DNA of 64,000 bases, taken from the NCBI GenBank assembly GCA_030762175.1, contig CM060831.1, forward strand, positions 35,603,501 through 35,667,500, read 5' to 3'. This stretch comes from Metallyticus violacea (lineage: Eukaryota > Arthropoda > Insecta > Mantodea > Metallyticidae). The notes under the pieces are model-generated. The model searched no databases. It was not told the origin of the DNA and saw only the letters and a program-made list of their open reading frames with translations. Positions 10,990 to 22,449 of this stretch are shown piece after piece. Both the position numbers and the translations under genes were made by a program. The first letter of the stretch is position 1; each line of letters begins with the position of its first letter.

Positions 10990-12025
10990 CACAACGTGGA
11001 TCTACCACAGTTCCAGGAGATCCATAGTGCACAAAAAAGAAAAATAACAGGAAGACCTAGTACATCAGAAGAAAACTTGAAAGAATCCGACAGTCATGTA
11101 TTCGAAATCGTCCACTACAGTTAGGTCTTCCTAAGTCAACTGTACACGACGTCATGCAGCAGAGATTGAAGTTATTCCTGTTAAATTCAACTCTTACATG
11201 CAATCAAACCACAAGACCAGGTGGGTAGCGTTCATCGTTCACTGCTAAAATGCTACAAATATTTCTTAATGAACCAGGATTTATAGAACCCGGCAAGAAC
11301 TGATGGATTTTTTCGGGTGTAAAAATCGTAAGTATGGCTTCCTTCGGAAGGGAAGTAAGGCCGTGGGTCCCGTGCCGTACATTTTCGGCACGAAAAAAAA
11401 AAAACCTCAAGTCTGAAAGAGAGGCCTCTGAGTAAAATTTGTCGGTCATTTCAGCCCTGAGTTGAATGGGACGCTGATGACCTGAGATGTTAAAGAGCAT
11501 CCGTAAATAAAACAATCAAAAAAATTCCAAGTAAGCAGTTGAGTACATTGAGTACAATTGCCGCTTTCGCTCGGGACATTCAAGTGAGACACATGAACAC
11601 ATTCCAGTTTCCCCAAAAGTTACGCCTTCTGCACAACAAGAAATTAAATTTCATTCTTTATTAATTGTAAAAACAACATCGTCTCCATTGCGTAAATGAA
11701 CATGCTACAGGACTTTAATTTTTCTTAAACCGAATAAACGGAACTGGACGACGCAGAGATGTAGAGCATAAAGAAGATAGAACGTCATCTCACTTGGCCA
11801 ATTGTGTGCGAGAAGAGGTGAGTCATCATTTCCAAACCGGTGGATTGTTAGAAACTTGCCTATTTCATGGGCTACAAGAAGTCTTGAGCTTTACATGAAA
11901 TAATTGAGAACCTTAACCACCTCAAGCTAAGAATCAGAGAAATAACTGCAAGCGCTCTTGTGAGAGTATATATTGAAATTGAATTTCGTTTTGATGTATG
12001 TCGTGCTATTATGACGCACATATTG
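10990..12025 (+). pseudogene. DUF4817-type insect transposase, split by a SINE-B
   Basis: Before the SINE, three frames together give GRPSTSEEN, LERIRQSC, LGLPKSTVHDVMQQRLKLF (helix-turn-helix and linker, about 11054-11178) and FTAKMLQIFLNEPGFIE (about 11240-11287). After the SINE the protein resumes with SPKVT-like remnants, FPNRWIVRNLPISW and ATRSLEL (about 11838-11890, matching P-N-R-W-I-G-R...W-P-P-R-S-P-D-L). NHLKLRIREI and VRVYIEIEFRFDVCRA end it near 12010. Motif order matches IS630/Tc1/mariner-superfamily transposases common in insects. The final catalytic segment is damaged, with many stops and frameshifts. The SINE-B at 11288-11518 lies exactly between the two parts. Confidence 0.75.
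11288..11518 (+). repeat. SINE-B copy, 5'-truncated, nested in a transposase
   Basis: It begins inside the tRNA-like B box (AACCCGGC) and continues through TGGATTTTTTCGGG, GGCTTCCTTCGGAAGGGAAG, CCGTGGGTCCCGTG, GAGGCCTCTGAG and GGGACGCTGATGACCTGAG to a short A-rich tail. 5' truncation is typical of retroposition. No exact target duplication was found. Confidence 0.85.
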
Positions 12026-12029
12026 AAAC

Positions 12030-15000
12030 TTACTAACATAATTAAGAATCTGTTTGAGTTACGAAATTAATTATAACCCCCTTTAATGCATACTTCACAG
12101 TAACCTCAAGAAACCCCCCATTAATTCTCGGAGACTCTATTTGGTTCGCTGATAATTACAGTAGGGGAGGGGACATGTTCTATCAACAACTTATAACTGT
12201 ACCTACAGTTTAAAACATTGCGTACTCAAAGGGTTTTACGCGAACATAAAGTGTTACATTTTTAATTAAAAACTGAAATGTGTAACGATAGCAAGACAAC
12301 ACCGAGCACTCATGCGAAAATGTCTGGTTACCTCCTTCAAGTACATCTGCTACTGTACTGTTTAGTTATTAGATTATAGAGTATTTGATAAATTCATAGA
12401 CAATTTCCCCCTTCAAAGATAAGCGATATTTCTGGAATTAACGATAATATGCTTGTCTTAAACCCCCTTCGATCGACTGTATTCTAAAACTTATTCATTC
12501 AAACATAGCCTGGACATCAACAAGCATTGTTACAGTCAAATTAAAGCTGCCGCTTTAAATTGCTCTCTTAATTGCATGTTTTCTTTCTTCGCCTGAGATA
12601 TATGAAGTTGTTCTTGCATACATTGCGCACTATTTGTCGTTTGTCGTCTTAAAACGACGCTAGCATTACTTATTACGGCTGTACACGACAAAAAATGCAG
12701 GTTCTGTCACGCGCATAGTACAGCTGGTAGCATCGATTTTCAAGTATTGTCACGCACTCTGTTCAGTTTCCTATATTAGTAATGAGTTTATTTACTTAAG
12801 ACGACAAGATTTTCTTTTTTCCATTTTGAATCTAATATCAGAATATTTCTGAAAAGCATTTAGTTTACATTTTGTCTTAGGTTAATGCATAGTGCGTATG
12901 AAATAATTTCTTTTATTTTTTCCTCATTTTTTAATAATTTTATTGTATGCTTATGAAGTATTTTTGCTTTCTTTTATAAACGTCTTATTTATATTCAAAA
13001 CCACTGTCAATTTTATGATATTCGTCATTTCCGAATCAAATGCTCTATTTGATAACCTACCGGTTATAAAAGGGGCGAAGAGCAACAGTTCATTCCAGTG
13101 TTGCAATTGCTTCCCAAGGGCATAAATTGTGTTGTAATGGGAAGACAACGTGAAGATTTTCGTATTTTTGGGCATTACTTTTACGATGAACGGAAGGTAT
13201 ACGAAGTACATTGACATTACAAAGCATAAAGTAGTAGTGAAAGCAGGAGAAGTTCTCCGGTTACATAGCAGAACCCTGGGTATATGCCTGTACTGGGAAC
13301 TATTTATGGGGAACTAATAAGATTTGCAATAAGGAAAGAAATTTGGTGATGGGAACAAACTGCGAACTTCAATAAGGATATCTTTCTGAAAGGGGTCGCG
13401 GAACTAAGATGTTATACATGGCCCACAGCGAGACCACAAGGTGTAAAACCAGAGTAGTGGAGTATTGACTGTGAATATTCATTGGAACCAAACTTTAATT
13501 AGAGCTTTGGTCTACCCTGAACAGTTAGGGATGGGAAGGAGCGTGACATGAGCATCTAAATTAACAAAGGGACTGGAAATAACACAGGTACATTCCATTT
13601 AGAGGTGGGTCGGGAAAATAGAAAGAGCGTATAGAGGAAGGTTCAGAACCTCAGAATCGCTTGGGAACATGGATAGGCAGCAGGTAATGTTCAATGCAGA
13701 AAGATGATTTCGTTGAAAGTCAATAAACTCTTAATGGAGGATGGATCAGTACATCAAAAAAGGCTAAGCTCACTAGATAGGGGATCGTGTGGCTAAGGCT
13801 ATGGGCTTGGCGAGTGATTCGCCGGGGACACTTCTGTGTACAAAAATATGTCTATAACACCAGGTCATTTTGGAAAGTAATTACTAATTAAGGGGAGTTG
13901 GAAAGCAAACATTAAAAAATTTTATGTTTAAAAAAATACAATTCATTTTCAACTTGTAAGAATTATTATTGTAATGTGTAACCTAGAAGCAGTTTCTTTA
14001 ATGTTTGATAATACATTCGCATATATTAAAAAAAGTTTGATTTCAACACGAACCATTTCAAAAGTATATAGCCAAACGAACTTAACTAGACGTTTTTGAT
14101 TTTTAACATTAACTAGAAAAAATTTCGTTTTTACTGTTGGATGTTGTGACGTAAATAATCTGAACAGATTCTTATTATGACGCAGACAACATTAGGTTCC
14201 CAGTTGGAGCTAAGTGAGTTTTAACAATTTTTTTCTTTGAAAGAAATTTCTCAAAAATACATTTTCCTATATCTAGAGAAAAACTACTTAATCTATTGCC
14301 TTGAAAACTTCAGTGGTGTTTTTAAACATAGCAATGAACTTACTAAAGCAGAATTATAAAAAAATTAATACTCTAGGAATTATGGAAGTTTGTGTATAAA
14401 ATTTTAACAAAAAATAGCTTCAAGTAAAAGTTTTGTAATTCTTGTTCCAATGCTTAAATTCCATTACTTCTGCTTTGGTACACAGAAAAAAATTAGTCAA
14501 AATAAGCAGGCCTAATTTCTGCCAGATTAGCTTATTTAACACTGGTAAGATAGGGCCTATCGACTCCCTTTAATTAGTTATCCCCTTTTGATTTAAATGT
14601 ATGACATTTGTCTTAGAGACTTTTTCATTCATTGCAACAGCAGAAAAAGTAATTTATTACGCATTATTTTGAAAGCACATGCACAAATAGCTGAAACTTG
14701 AAAAAGTTAAAAAGCAAATATACCTATATTTCTAATAGAGCTTTAGTTAATAAAGAAAAGAAATATTTGATGTTATATAATTGCTTCGTCATATATTTAT
14801 GTGCAATTTTAACAAACTTTTCCTACATTTTATTAGTATCTTTCTCAGTTTCATTTTAAATAAAATCCTAGCTTTAATTAATAGTTTTTGAAATATTCAC
14901 GCATTCTGGAATGTTATAAAAGAATCGCCTTATTGTAACAATGGGTATCAATAATGAACATTTTGCATAAACATTCCAGTAATATTATTAACATTTCTAC

Positions 15001-15045
15001 AATATTTTAAGTACCCTCAAATGTCCTGTAAAGATTTATTTTAAT
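12030..15045. other. 3-kb AT-rich stretch, nothing recognised
   Basis: No protein signature, terminal repeat or tRNA-like box pair could be supported. A patch at 13300-13760 is less AT-rich but has stops in all frames. It may be old, unidentifiable repeat. Confidence 0.4.
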
Positions 15046-15048
15046 TTA

Positions 15049-15345
15049 TTTGGTTTATTTACGGACGCTCTTTAATATCTTAGGTCATCAGCGCCCCATT
15101 CAATACAGAGCGTGAAACGGCCGACAAATTTTGCTCAGAGGCCTCTACTTTCAGGATTGAGGTTCTTTTAAGAACAGTAAATCTACAACACGGGACCCAC
15201 GTCTTTACTTCCCTTCCGAAGGAAGCCAGACTTAGGATTTTACGCCCGAAAAAAAAAAAATTCATTAACCCTGCCGGAATTGAACCCGCTATTTTGAATC
15301 AGTCTACGAGACAAATATTGCTACTCGTACACCACCAGGACCGAC
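15049..15345 (-). repeat. SINE-B copy, near full length
   Basis: Minus-strand SINE-B. The 3' end is at the left (TTTATTTACGGACGCTC) and the tRNA-like head at the right (ACACCACCAGGACCGACC). The conserved CCTTCCGAAGGAAGCC core is intact. The head around the B box is altered (GGAATTGAACCCG). No exact target duplication is seen. Confidence 0.85.
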
Positions 15346-15349
15346 CATG

Positions 15350-16284
15350 GTACATTATGATGCCTTTATCCGTATAGCATTTTTTTTTTAACGAGGAACC
15401 AGGTTTTGAACTAGTTCTAGTCTAATGAATATATTTCTGGAAAATCTGAGATCCGACGTATGTTTCAAAAACCTTTACCACTATCCATTGAAGACTAATA
15501 TGCCATGTAATGATTCCAGTCACATTTGCAAAACAGAAGCAAGGCTCTTTCCGTTTATGTATGACGCACATTCAAACGCACACTTTGATCCTTATCCAGT
15601 CACGACAGAAAGCAGCAACCATTGACAACGATGTGAAAAGCAAAATGAGATATCTGAAATAACAGTTTCTATAATGCTTGAAAACAATGGTGGCATTGCT
15701 GTATCTTTCGAAGTCATTTCAAACCATCTGGTTTAGATTTCTACTCTCTATACCTTATAATTAACAACAGTAATATATATAAAGAACATGTTTTCTCTTT
15801 TATAAAGCTACCGGCATAAATGTATAAGAACAGCATGTGTGTGTGCTATGCTAAAAGATCCCAACGTAAACAAAATATATTTGACGTTTTGGCACCCAGA
15901 GATTACGAGATTACCTGATTAAATACACAAACTAAAAAACATACTTTGGCAACTACTTAACAAATTAAATCTCTTTGAGGAGTTATACAAGTTTCGACCA
16001 CTTACACAGCTTTTGCATGCGAAGAACAGGACGCTTACTGCGATTTCTGGACAATTAGCATATTTGTTTGCTGTGAAAAGCTGCAAATGGATTTTGTAGT
16101 AGCATTTATAAAGAGACAATTGATGACAGTGAAAATCGTTGGATGTATTCTTAAACTCTGGTACTAAACACTTTCAATATAAAATACAAAAAAAAGTCTG
16201 AATCATTAATGAGCTGCACATATAGTTCTGACTGCTTACTAAACCTCTGTCGATCTTGAGAGCAAAATCTGCGTGACGGTACTT
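15350..16284. other. AT-rich DNA, no feature seen
   Basis: Only short frames without motifs. Confidence 0.4.
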
Positions 16285-16297
16285 ACCAGTTGTATAA

Positions 16298-16614
16298 ACA
16301 ATGAAGCCTTTTACAAACCCATGTTGGTCTGAGCTTTACCGCGACGATCACTGCGTCTTCTACCTCCATCACATGATTTTATTGATAGAGTGCAGTATTG
16401 CAGGGGGCATGTGATCAGCACACCGCATCCCGCTGATCGCTATATCGCGGCTTACTACATCGGAGATCGCCACCTCTCCATCCCTAATTTCCTCACGAAG
16501 CTGGGTGGACCCGTTCCAGATCTACCTATCTTAGAAAAATTCCTAAATAGGAATTGAACCAGGGCCTCCCAGGCAGCAGTCAGCAACGCTAACCACTAGA
16601 CCAAGGAGGTGGTC
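16298..16614 (-). repeat. SINE-D copy with 12-13-bp target duplication
   Basis: Minus-strand tRNA-derived SINE: its head lies at the right (CTAACCACTAGACCAAGGAGG is the complement of a tRNA A-box region; B box near 16550-16560). The body contains ATGTGATCAGCACACCGCAT and TACTACATCGGAGATCGCCA. It is flanked by ACCAGTTGTATAA (16285-16297) and ACCAGTTATATAA (16615-16627), one mismatch apart. Family also present at 32.3 and 39.4 kb. Confidence 0.85.
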
Positions 16615-16650
16615 ACCAGTTATATAACGAAAATATTTTTCATCATATAA

Positions 16651-17257
16651 CATTAGGGTTATTTGAGTCACGGGCTGCTTAAGTACAACTTCTTAATGGG
16701 GAATTGGAGCCGCCGCAACCGGGAAAAGAGAAAAACAGTCGTTACCTAAAGTTACATTATTATTTAAGAATTTATAATTTTACTGAAAGCATAAAATGAT
16801 ACTGTGTTTAAAAACTTATGTAATCATTAACTGAAAATTATTGCATCTCAGCGGCAATACATTGCCGACATCTGCACAGGAAATTCCTGTATTTCATCTC
16901 AATTTTCTTCAGTGAGAACACAGATCTATTCGCTTCTCCTCATTGAAAGTTAAATTTTAACAGTTAGTGAACATTGCCAAAACATTTCCTTATTAACCGC
17001 CTTACCACTTCTCTGCACTTTCTTGTGTGTATCGTACATAAAACCCGTTCTTCAGGAATATATTTATGTAGTGGTGCAACAAACAAGAATATAATAATTA
17101 ATACAAAATTATGAATGTGCCGAGTAATACACAAACGCATAATCCCCTGCTGCTTTTTCAAACGAAAAGCTGGCTCCAGCACTAAACAGCCATGAGGACG
17201 CGCCTCTTCCAGTACGCAGTCGCGCTCCTCCAGCCCGTAACTCAAATAACCTCACAA
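16651..17257. mobile_element. ~607-bp TIR element (TA-flanked family), copy 1
   Basis: The left end CATTAGGGTTATTTGAGTCA and the right end, read inward as TTGTGAGGTTATTTGAGTTA then CGGGC, are inverted copies. TA follows the right end (17258-17259). The interior is homologous to the copy at 26.07 kb, for example the shared AATACATTGCC segment near 16856-16866. A minus-strand 93-codon frame (16964-17245) fills part of it, with no known motif. The ends and TA target suggest a non-autonomous Tc1/mariner-like element. Confidence 0.65.
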
Positions 17258-17259
17258 TA

Positions 17260-18475
17260 CAACAATAGTGTGTTATCCTACCTCGCGACTAACACACAAT
17301 GGAAACTGCAAACGTTTCGTGATATTGCTAGTGTTACATGGTAATTATGTATAAGCGATCTCTTTGCAAAATGGAAAAGCTTCCCTTTAGATAAATGCAA
17401 ATCCTATAACACGAAACGCAAGCGCGTACTTTCACTCGTGTGAAATGTTTTACAAACTGATTACATTTCACCAACACAAAGCTAGGAATTCTCCGGCTTT
17501 TAATTGTGAGCGTGGTGTGCAATGATCATATTCATAATAATATCACTATCATAATTATTTAAATAAATTTAAAGCGATTAGCAGAATAGGAGCATGTTAA
17601 TGATTTTCTGGTTTTACATTTTACGACTTTACTATCGGAACATTCATCGACACAAGATATGACATTAAATAGCTACTGATGCATTTAACAACAATAGTTA
17701 TATATGTTGCATGCTATAACACAGGAATTAGAATTTCCTTTAAAATTTGCATATATCCTCGTTATCATGTTAATAACATCTAATTGTAACTTTAATATAT
17801 ATAGATCCGATTTAATCACAAAGGCAATTCTATAACCTTTCGCAGTTATAGAACTGTACTTACAGCTACCAAACTGTAATAAAATATATTGTAACAAACT
17901 AACAATTACAAAAATTAAACTCTGGTGAATACTTGTCTAATGCTTTATGTATCTGACATGAAGCTTGTTACAATTCTGTAGAACATAAATCCTAAATGCT
18001 GAACCTTTTATCTCGAATATTCTGTTTCATTTTTTTCAAAAAACCTCCAGTTTTAATGCATAAAGAACTACTAAACATCTTGCATTGAAATGTTACTCAG
18101 CTTTTGGCTATTTTTGATACAAGTATTTTAAAATATTCCTTTATTTTTCTGAACAAAACAAACACCGGTTCAAAGCTAGAGAATTTATTTTGCCAATGCA
18201 AAAATGATTGACACCATGATACCGTTAGCGTTGCTTTCTGCTTTCTAACTAAGGGGAGAATAGTCTCCTTTGTTCAGTAAATTTTTCCAAAGGAGAACCG
18301 CAAAATATCTAGTTTACAGCTTAATTTCTAACGCTGATGGCAGTCAAATATAGCGGTTATCATTCAAAAGGAACTACTGAATGAAATCAAACTTTTACCT
18401 AATGTAAAAAGTGTCAAACACATAAAGGCATAACGGTACTGTTAAAACCTACAAAGTAATATATGTAAAAATTAG
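17260..18475. other. AT-rich DNA, no feature seen
   Basis: No supported element. Frames of 62-70 codons on the minus strand have no motifs. Confidence 0.4.
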
Positions 18476-18483
18476 ATTGCCTT

Positions 18484-18790
18484 CTGGTGTTCTAGTGCTA
18501 TCGTTTTCAACTACTAATTCGGAGGTCATGGGTTCGATTTCTGGTTAGATAAAGCAATCTGGATTTTCTTCGGAGTTTTCCCTTGTCCTGAGAAGGTGAA
18601 TACTAGACAGCTTTAAGGTCAAGAACTAAAGCTAGGTTGTGCCATAATTCATTAAATTCCATTCATGCATAAGAGTAAGTACCTTTCCTTGGTACATCAA
18701 GTCACCTCCACATCGTTCCCTAATGGGAATGGACAAGAATGGGGCGCTCTATGAGCGTACCTACCTCAGAGGTCCACTACAGTACAGCTA
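18484..18790 (+). repeat. tRNA-derived SINE, distinct family
   Basis: The head has GTGTTCTAGTGCTATCG as an A-box-like part and GGGTTCGATTTCTGG as a good B box (about 18487-18546). The body of about 240 bases includes TTTTCTTCGGAGTTTTCCC and GGGCGCTCTATGAGCGTACC, not found in SINE-B, -C or -D. No target duplication was identified. Confidence 0.5.
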
Positions 18791-18794
18791 TGTC

Positions 18795-19470
18795 AAAGAA
18801 GAACGCCTACATGTTTATAACACAATGGGTAGAAATTAAAATAAAAAATATATCGATTGAAAGCTATTAATGTTCTTTTATCGAGACAATGGATACAAGA
18901 ATATAAAATATTTCAACTGTTTAGATAGCAGAAATGTGTCATAATTTGGAATATCCTTGCTCATATACTTTTTAATTTTATTTAACAGCTAAACAATGTG
19001 TACATAAGCAGGTAAATAATTCATATGCAGAATATTTTCTTTTAATGTGTGTGAAATAACCTTAAGAACTTATTTCTTTTTGTTAAATATGTGTTTTATA
19101 CGAACTTAGTTCCCAAGAAATGGGAAGTATAGATACAAAATATTATAAGAAAAATACAACAATTGATTATACAACTACGTTCAACAATGATTCCAGTACA
19201 AATAAAAATGCCATAAAATATATACTTTTTGAACAGCAAATAAACATTAGAAAAGGTCAATACTATTAATAAGAGCTTTTATACAAGACACTTTTTAGAA
19301 AAGCATCATTAATTTAATTAATACTTGTATATAATTTATAGATAATGCAAGGACTTTTCATGTATATTTTTGTAAAATAATGGACTTAAAACTATTCATG
19401 TTTTTCTTAGTGAACATGGCGTTCTGTTTAAGCTATGCCATAAACAGGAAATGCGTTTACTCGAACCACG
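18795..19470. other. AT-rich DNA, no feature seen
   Basis: Very AT-rich with no boundaries or motifs. Confidence 0.4.
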
Positions 19471-19486
19471 TGCTCTGATATAATCT

Positions 19487-19784
19487 TTTTTTTTTTTTTT
19501 TTTGAGTAGTGTTTAACGCCCGTTTTTACTACTGAGGCACCACAGGCGGTGGACACTGATGATACATGAAATGAAATGATAAATTGGGAAAGGATATTTT
19601 TTTTTTTTTAAGGAAGGAAGCGTTCCAGGCCTAAGTTTAGGTACCTCCCCGGCGTTTGCCAGTTATGAAGACTGAGGAAAACCTGGAAAAAACCCCAGTC
19701 CGGGAGGACGGTCCTGGCGGGATTCGAACCGCAGACCTCCCGCTCACGAGTCCGCGCCTCAACGACCTCGGCCACCCGTGGCGG
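19487..19784 (-). repeat. SINE-C copy, full length, 13-bp target duplication
   Basis: Complete minus-strand SINE-C. A 17-T run at the left (complement of a poly-A tail) is followed by GAGTAGTGTTTAACGCC, the body and the tRNA-like head at the right (GGGATTCGAACC, GGCCACCCGTGGCGGT). It is flanked by the identical TCTGATATAATCT at 19474-19486 and 19785-19797. This is the best-preserved SINE-C in the window. Confidence 0.9.
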
Positions 19785-19799
19785 TCTGATATAATCTGA

Positions 19800-20111
19800 C
19801 ACAAGTATACTTTAATTTTAAGTCGTTTAAACTCAAACGCAAATACGTAAATTAATCATCTGCGTTTTCAAAATAAGTTCCTCATTCAAATATTCTTAAG
19901 TGAAAAGCTAAAAAGAAAATTTACATTTCTTTTATTTAATTTAAAAATAATGATGTAAACATTCCCTGCTTAATTTGAAAACAAAAATTACTTATTTTTG
20001 AGAGTATAAATGTCTTAAAATTCAAAAAGGACTTAGCAATTGTAAGTTATATTATTATATGCGCAATAAACTTTATTTACTTGGAAAAATTGCAAATAAA
20101 ACAATTCACAT
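19800..20111. other. AT-rich DNA, no feature seen
   Basis: No motifs, possibly the decayed 5' part of the hAT element that follows. Confidence 0.3.
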
Positions 20112-20735
20112 ATGGGTAAGTTTCGAACTTTGGTAGTTCTTATTACTAGACGCCTGTTTTTAATATCAGTGTATGCCTGCCATAAAGAAATTGGCGTGAC
20201 TGCTGATGACAGAATGGTTAACGGCTGGGAGACCCGCGCACATCGAGCGCAGAGCCTTCTTAGGATGCGAAAAGATTGTGCAAATCATATAAAGAAGTGG
20301 TTTTATTTAAGCAATGTTCTTTCTAAAATGGAACACAATACTCTAAGAAAATTACGTGATTTTAAAAGTTTCTTAAGTCTAAGCGAATCATATATGCTCG
20401 ATAATATGTGTTGATGATAAGTGGTCAGAAATTGTTTTGATTAAAGAAATTTACTTCCATAATACAAGTACACCTTTTCAAGAAAAATTAATGCCAAAAG
20501 ATAGTTTCTTATTATTGACTAAATTGGAAAGAGCACACTTAACTTTGGTATTTTAATAGTTTTATTGTGTTTCCATCCAATGCTTTCACCGAAAGAATAC
20601 TTTCTATAATGAAGTTCAAATGGAGGGATGAAACAGGTTTAGTGAACTTAATAAAAAATAAAGTGACTTATTTCAATTACTACAAATTATGCACATCAAT
20701 TGAACTATATAATATTTTGTTAAGTATGGCTAAAA
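20112..20735 (+). pseudogene. hAT transposase C-terminal remnant
   Basis: The frame at 20112-20414 ends with KKWFYLSNVLSKM and LRDFKSFLSLSES. After stops, DDKWSEIV and KEIYFHNTSTPFQEKL follow, and then SNAFTERILSIMKFKWRDE (about 20578-20634). The last block matches the hAT C-terminal dimerisation motif (S-N-A-x-x-E-R-x-F-S followed by a W-x-D-E-R-like segment), and FNYYKLCTSIELYNILL matches the downstream helix. Several stops and at least one frameshift make it non-functional, and the catalytic N-terminal half is not recognised. It ends where an opposite-strand LINE remnant begins. Confidence 0.65.
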
Positions 20736-21470
20736 GATAGATACGCAAATGTCGGGGGATATGGAGTTTGTTGTGCTACCCCATTGGACGAGTGGCCTCC
20801 ATTGTTTCCCAAAATCTGTTCTTTGGACAAGGTGCAGTATTTTGATCCAATGTTGGCCTCCTTTCCCAGATATTTCCTGGTTATAGAGAGAACAAGTGTC
20901 TCTAGTCAGGACTGGACACTCCAACAGGATGTACTAGGCAGATTCCTCATCCTGTTTACACGTTCTACAAATGAGTTCATCTTTATAGAGTCCCACTTTT
21001 CGTAGATGTTTCCTCAACAGACCATGTTCAGTGATTAACGCAATTACTTTCCTTATTCTTTTACTGTCCAGTTTTAGAAGTGATGTGGAAAGAGTATTGT
21101 TCGGACCTAGAATAAATTCCCTAGCTTGCGTTTGTTCAGGAAGGTTTGTCACCTTAGCTGGTGTTTGTCCCCAATACAGGTTTAACCGCGGTCTTAGCAG
21201 TACATATACTGATTCTGGGTTCAGGGTTCAGGGCCAGAAAAGGGTGTATCAGCACCCCTTTTTGCTAACAGATCTTCCTTCTCATGTCCAGAATTACCTG
21301 ATGCCCTAGCACCCGTCGCAGTTCAGGCCTGTTGCGGCCGACAGGGCATTTTGACACTCCCATATCATTTTTACTTCACCTGATCAGAGGAAAGTGCTTT
21401 TAAGGCACTTTGACTATCTGAGTGTATGAGAATGCAAGAATGTCTAGAAATAGCAGTAAATATGAAAACG
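20733..21470 (-). pseudogene. Non-LTR retrotransposon RNase H and C-terminal remnant
   Basis: Read on the minus strand: CILIHSDSQSALKAL (about 21388-21432) carries an RNase H Asp in the usual D-S-x-x-A-L-x-A-L motif. After a frameshift SGNSGHEKEDLLAKRGAD follows (about 21250-21300), matching G-H-x-G-x-x-x-x-E-x-A-D-x-L-A. Then come ITEHGLLRKHLRKVGLYKD and CRTCKQDEESA (about 20935-21030), the Cys-rich C-terminal motif. An in-frame stop precedes YILLECPVL. This is the 3' end of ORF2 in R1/Jockey/I-type LINEs with an RNase H domain. The reverse transcriptase upstream is not visible. It has at least two frameshifts and several stops. Confidence 0.75.
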
Positions 21471-21699
21471 GATCATTTTCAAATCATCGCAATTTGTGAT
21501 ATTTGTATATGTATACCTAATTGGCAAATTATATTTTAAAAGTTTAAGAAATACAATTTTTGTTACGTTAAACGTTATTATGGTTTCGTTTAAAGAAATA
21601 TCCAGTCCACAGCAGTCATAAATTTGTTCCTTATTTTCATTTTGAGAATATGAGTTAAGATCTTAAGGCCATCTGTTCCACCCACACAGTATTAAAAAA

Positions 21700-21900
21700 A
21701 TACGTACAGCGTTCCATTCAATTCATGACGTGAAACGGCCGACAAATTTTGCTCAAGAGGCCTCTCTTTCAGGCTTGAGGTTCTTTATCGTGCCGTAAAT
21801 ATACGACACGGGACCCACAGCTTTACTTCCCTTCCGAAGGAAGCCATACATAGGATTTACGCCCGAAAAAATCCATCCATCCTGCTCGGGGGTCCCGGAT
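21700..21900 (-). repeat. SINE-B copy, truncated at the head
   Basis: Minus strand. It includes TGAAACGGCCGACAAATTTT, AGGCCTCTCTTTCAGGCTTG, CTTCCCTTCCGAAGGAAGCC and the ACGCCCGAAAAAATCCATC segment, then stops before the tRNA-like head. Both ends are degraded, and no target duplication was found. Confidence 0.8.
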
Positions 21901-21954
21901 TTATATTCATTCATAGTTAATTCACGAAAAAACTGTTGATTCTGCATATCCTAT

Positions 21955-22445
21955 CGCCATTAATTGTTTCTTTAAAAAATAGCACCAGTTATTCTATCGC
22001 CTCTAATGGTGCACTACACTCCTGTCTTTTGATAATGCAGGGGTTCCTCGTGAAGCAGATTAGATTTTTCTGAACTCCAGGATAGGTTGTTTTATGAATT
22101 AACATACATACTTAGATGGAACCAAAATTCGTCCGTAAAGAAAATTAGATTATGGTCAATTTCTTCGTCATGTGCACTATTGAAAATAAATTCACAAAAT
22201 CTACTCCTGGTTGCGAGGTTTTAGTTTGTGCATTACAGCAATTTAATAGGGTTTTAACTTCAATAGCTTCGTAGCCGTTCGAACAGAGATATAGGAAGTT
22301 CCCGTTTGCTGGGAAAGATGTCAAAATTATTTTTAAGAAAAAATTCCACAGCCTGTCCAATGTTATCTAACGTTTCTTCTGTAAGTACTGTACATGACTG
22401 TGTGCGCTTTAATGGAGAATGCTTCCGGTTTCACGAAATTTATTT
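21955..22445 (-). pseudogene. DUF4817-type insect transposase, N-terminal half
   Basis: On the minus strand the pieces in order are KFRETGSI (about 22415-22440), LTEETLDNIGQAV, SVRTATKLLKLKPY (about 22230-22280), LKPRNQ, AHDEEIDHNLIFFTDEFWFH (about 22110-22180), MYVNS, SSEKSNLLHEEPLHYQKTGV (about 22015-22080) and RGDRITGAIF. The F-F-T-D-E-x-W-F-H block holds the first catalytic Asp, and the Y-V-N-S and P-L-H-x-Q-K-x-G-V blocks are diagnostic of this insect IS630/mariner-superfamily group. Frameshifts and stops separate the blocks. The remaining catalytic residues are missing downstream, where a SINE-B begins within about 60 bases. Confidence 0.7.
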
Positions 22446-22449
22446 AGCA

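Noticed and set aside
12640..12680. Short palindrome around GTCGTCTTAAAACGACG
   Set aside because: Arms of only about 6 bases, expected by chance at this length.
13770..13860. tRNA-like A box (GTGTGGCTAAGGCTATGGGC)
   Set aside because: No B box at the right spacing and no homologous body elsewhere in the window.
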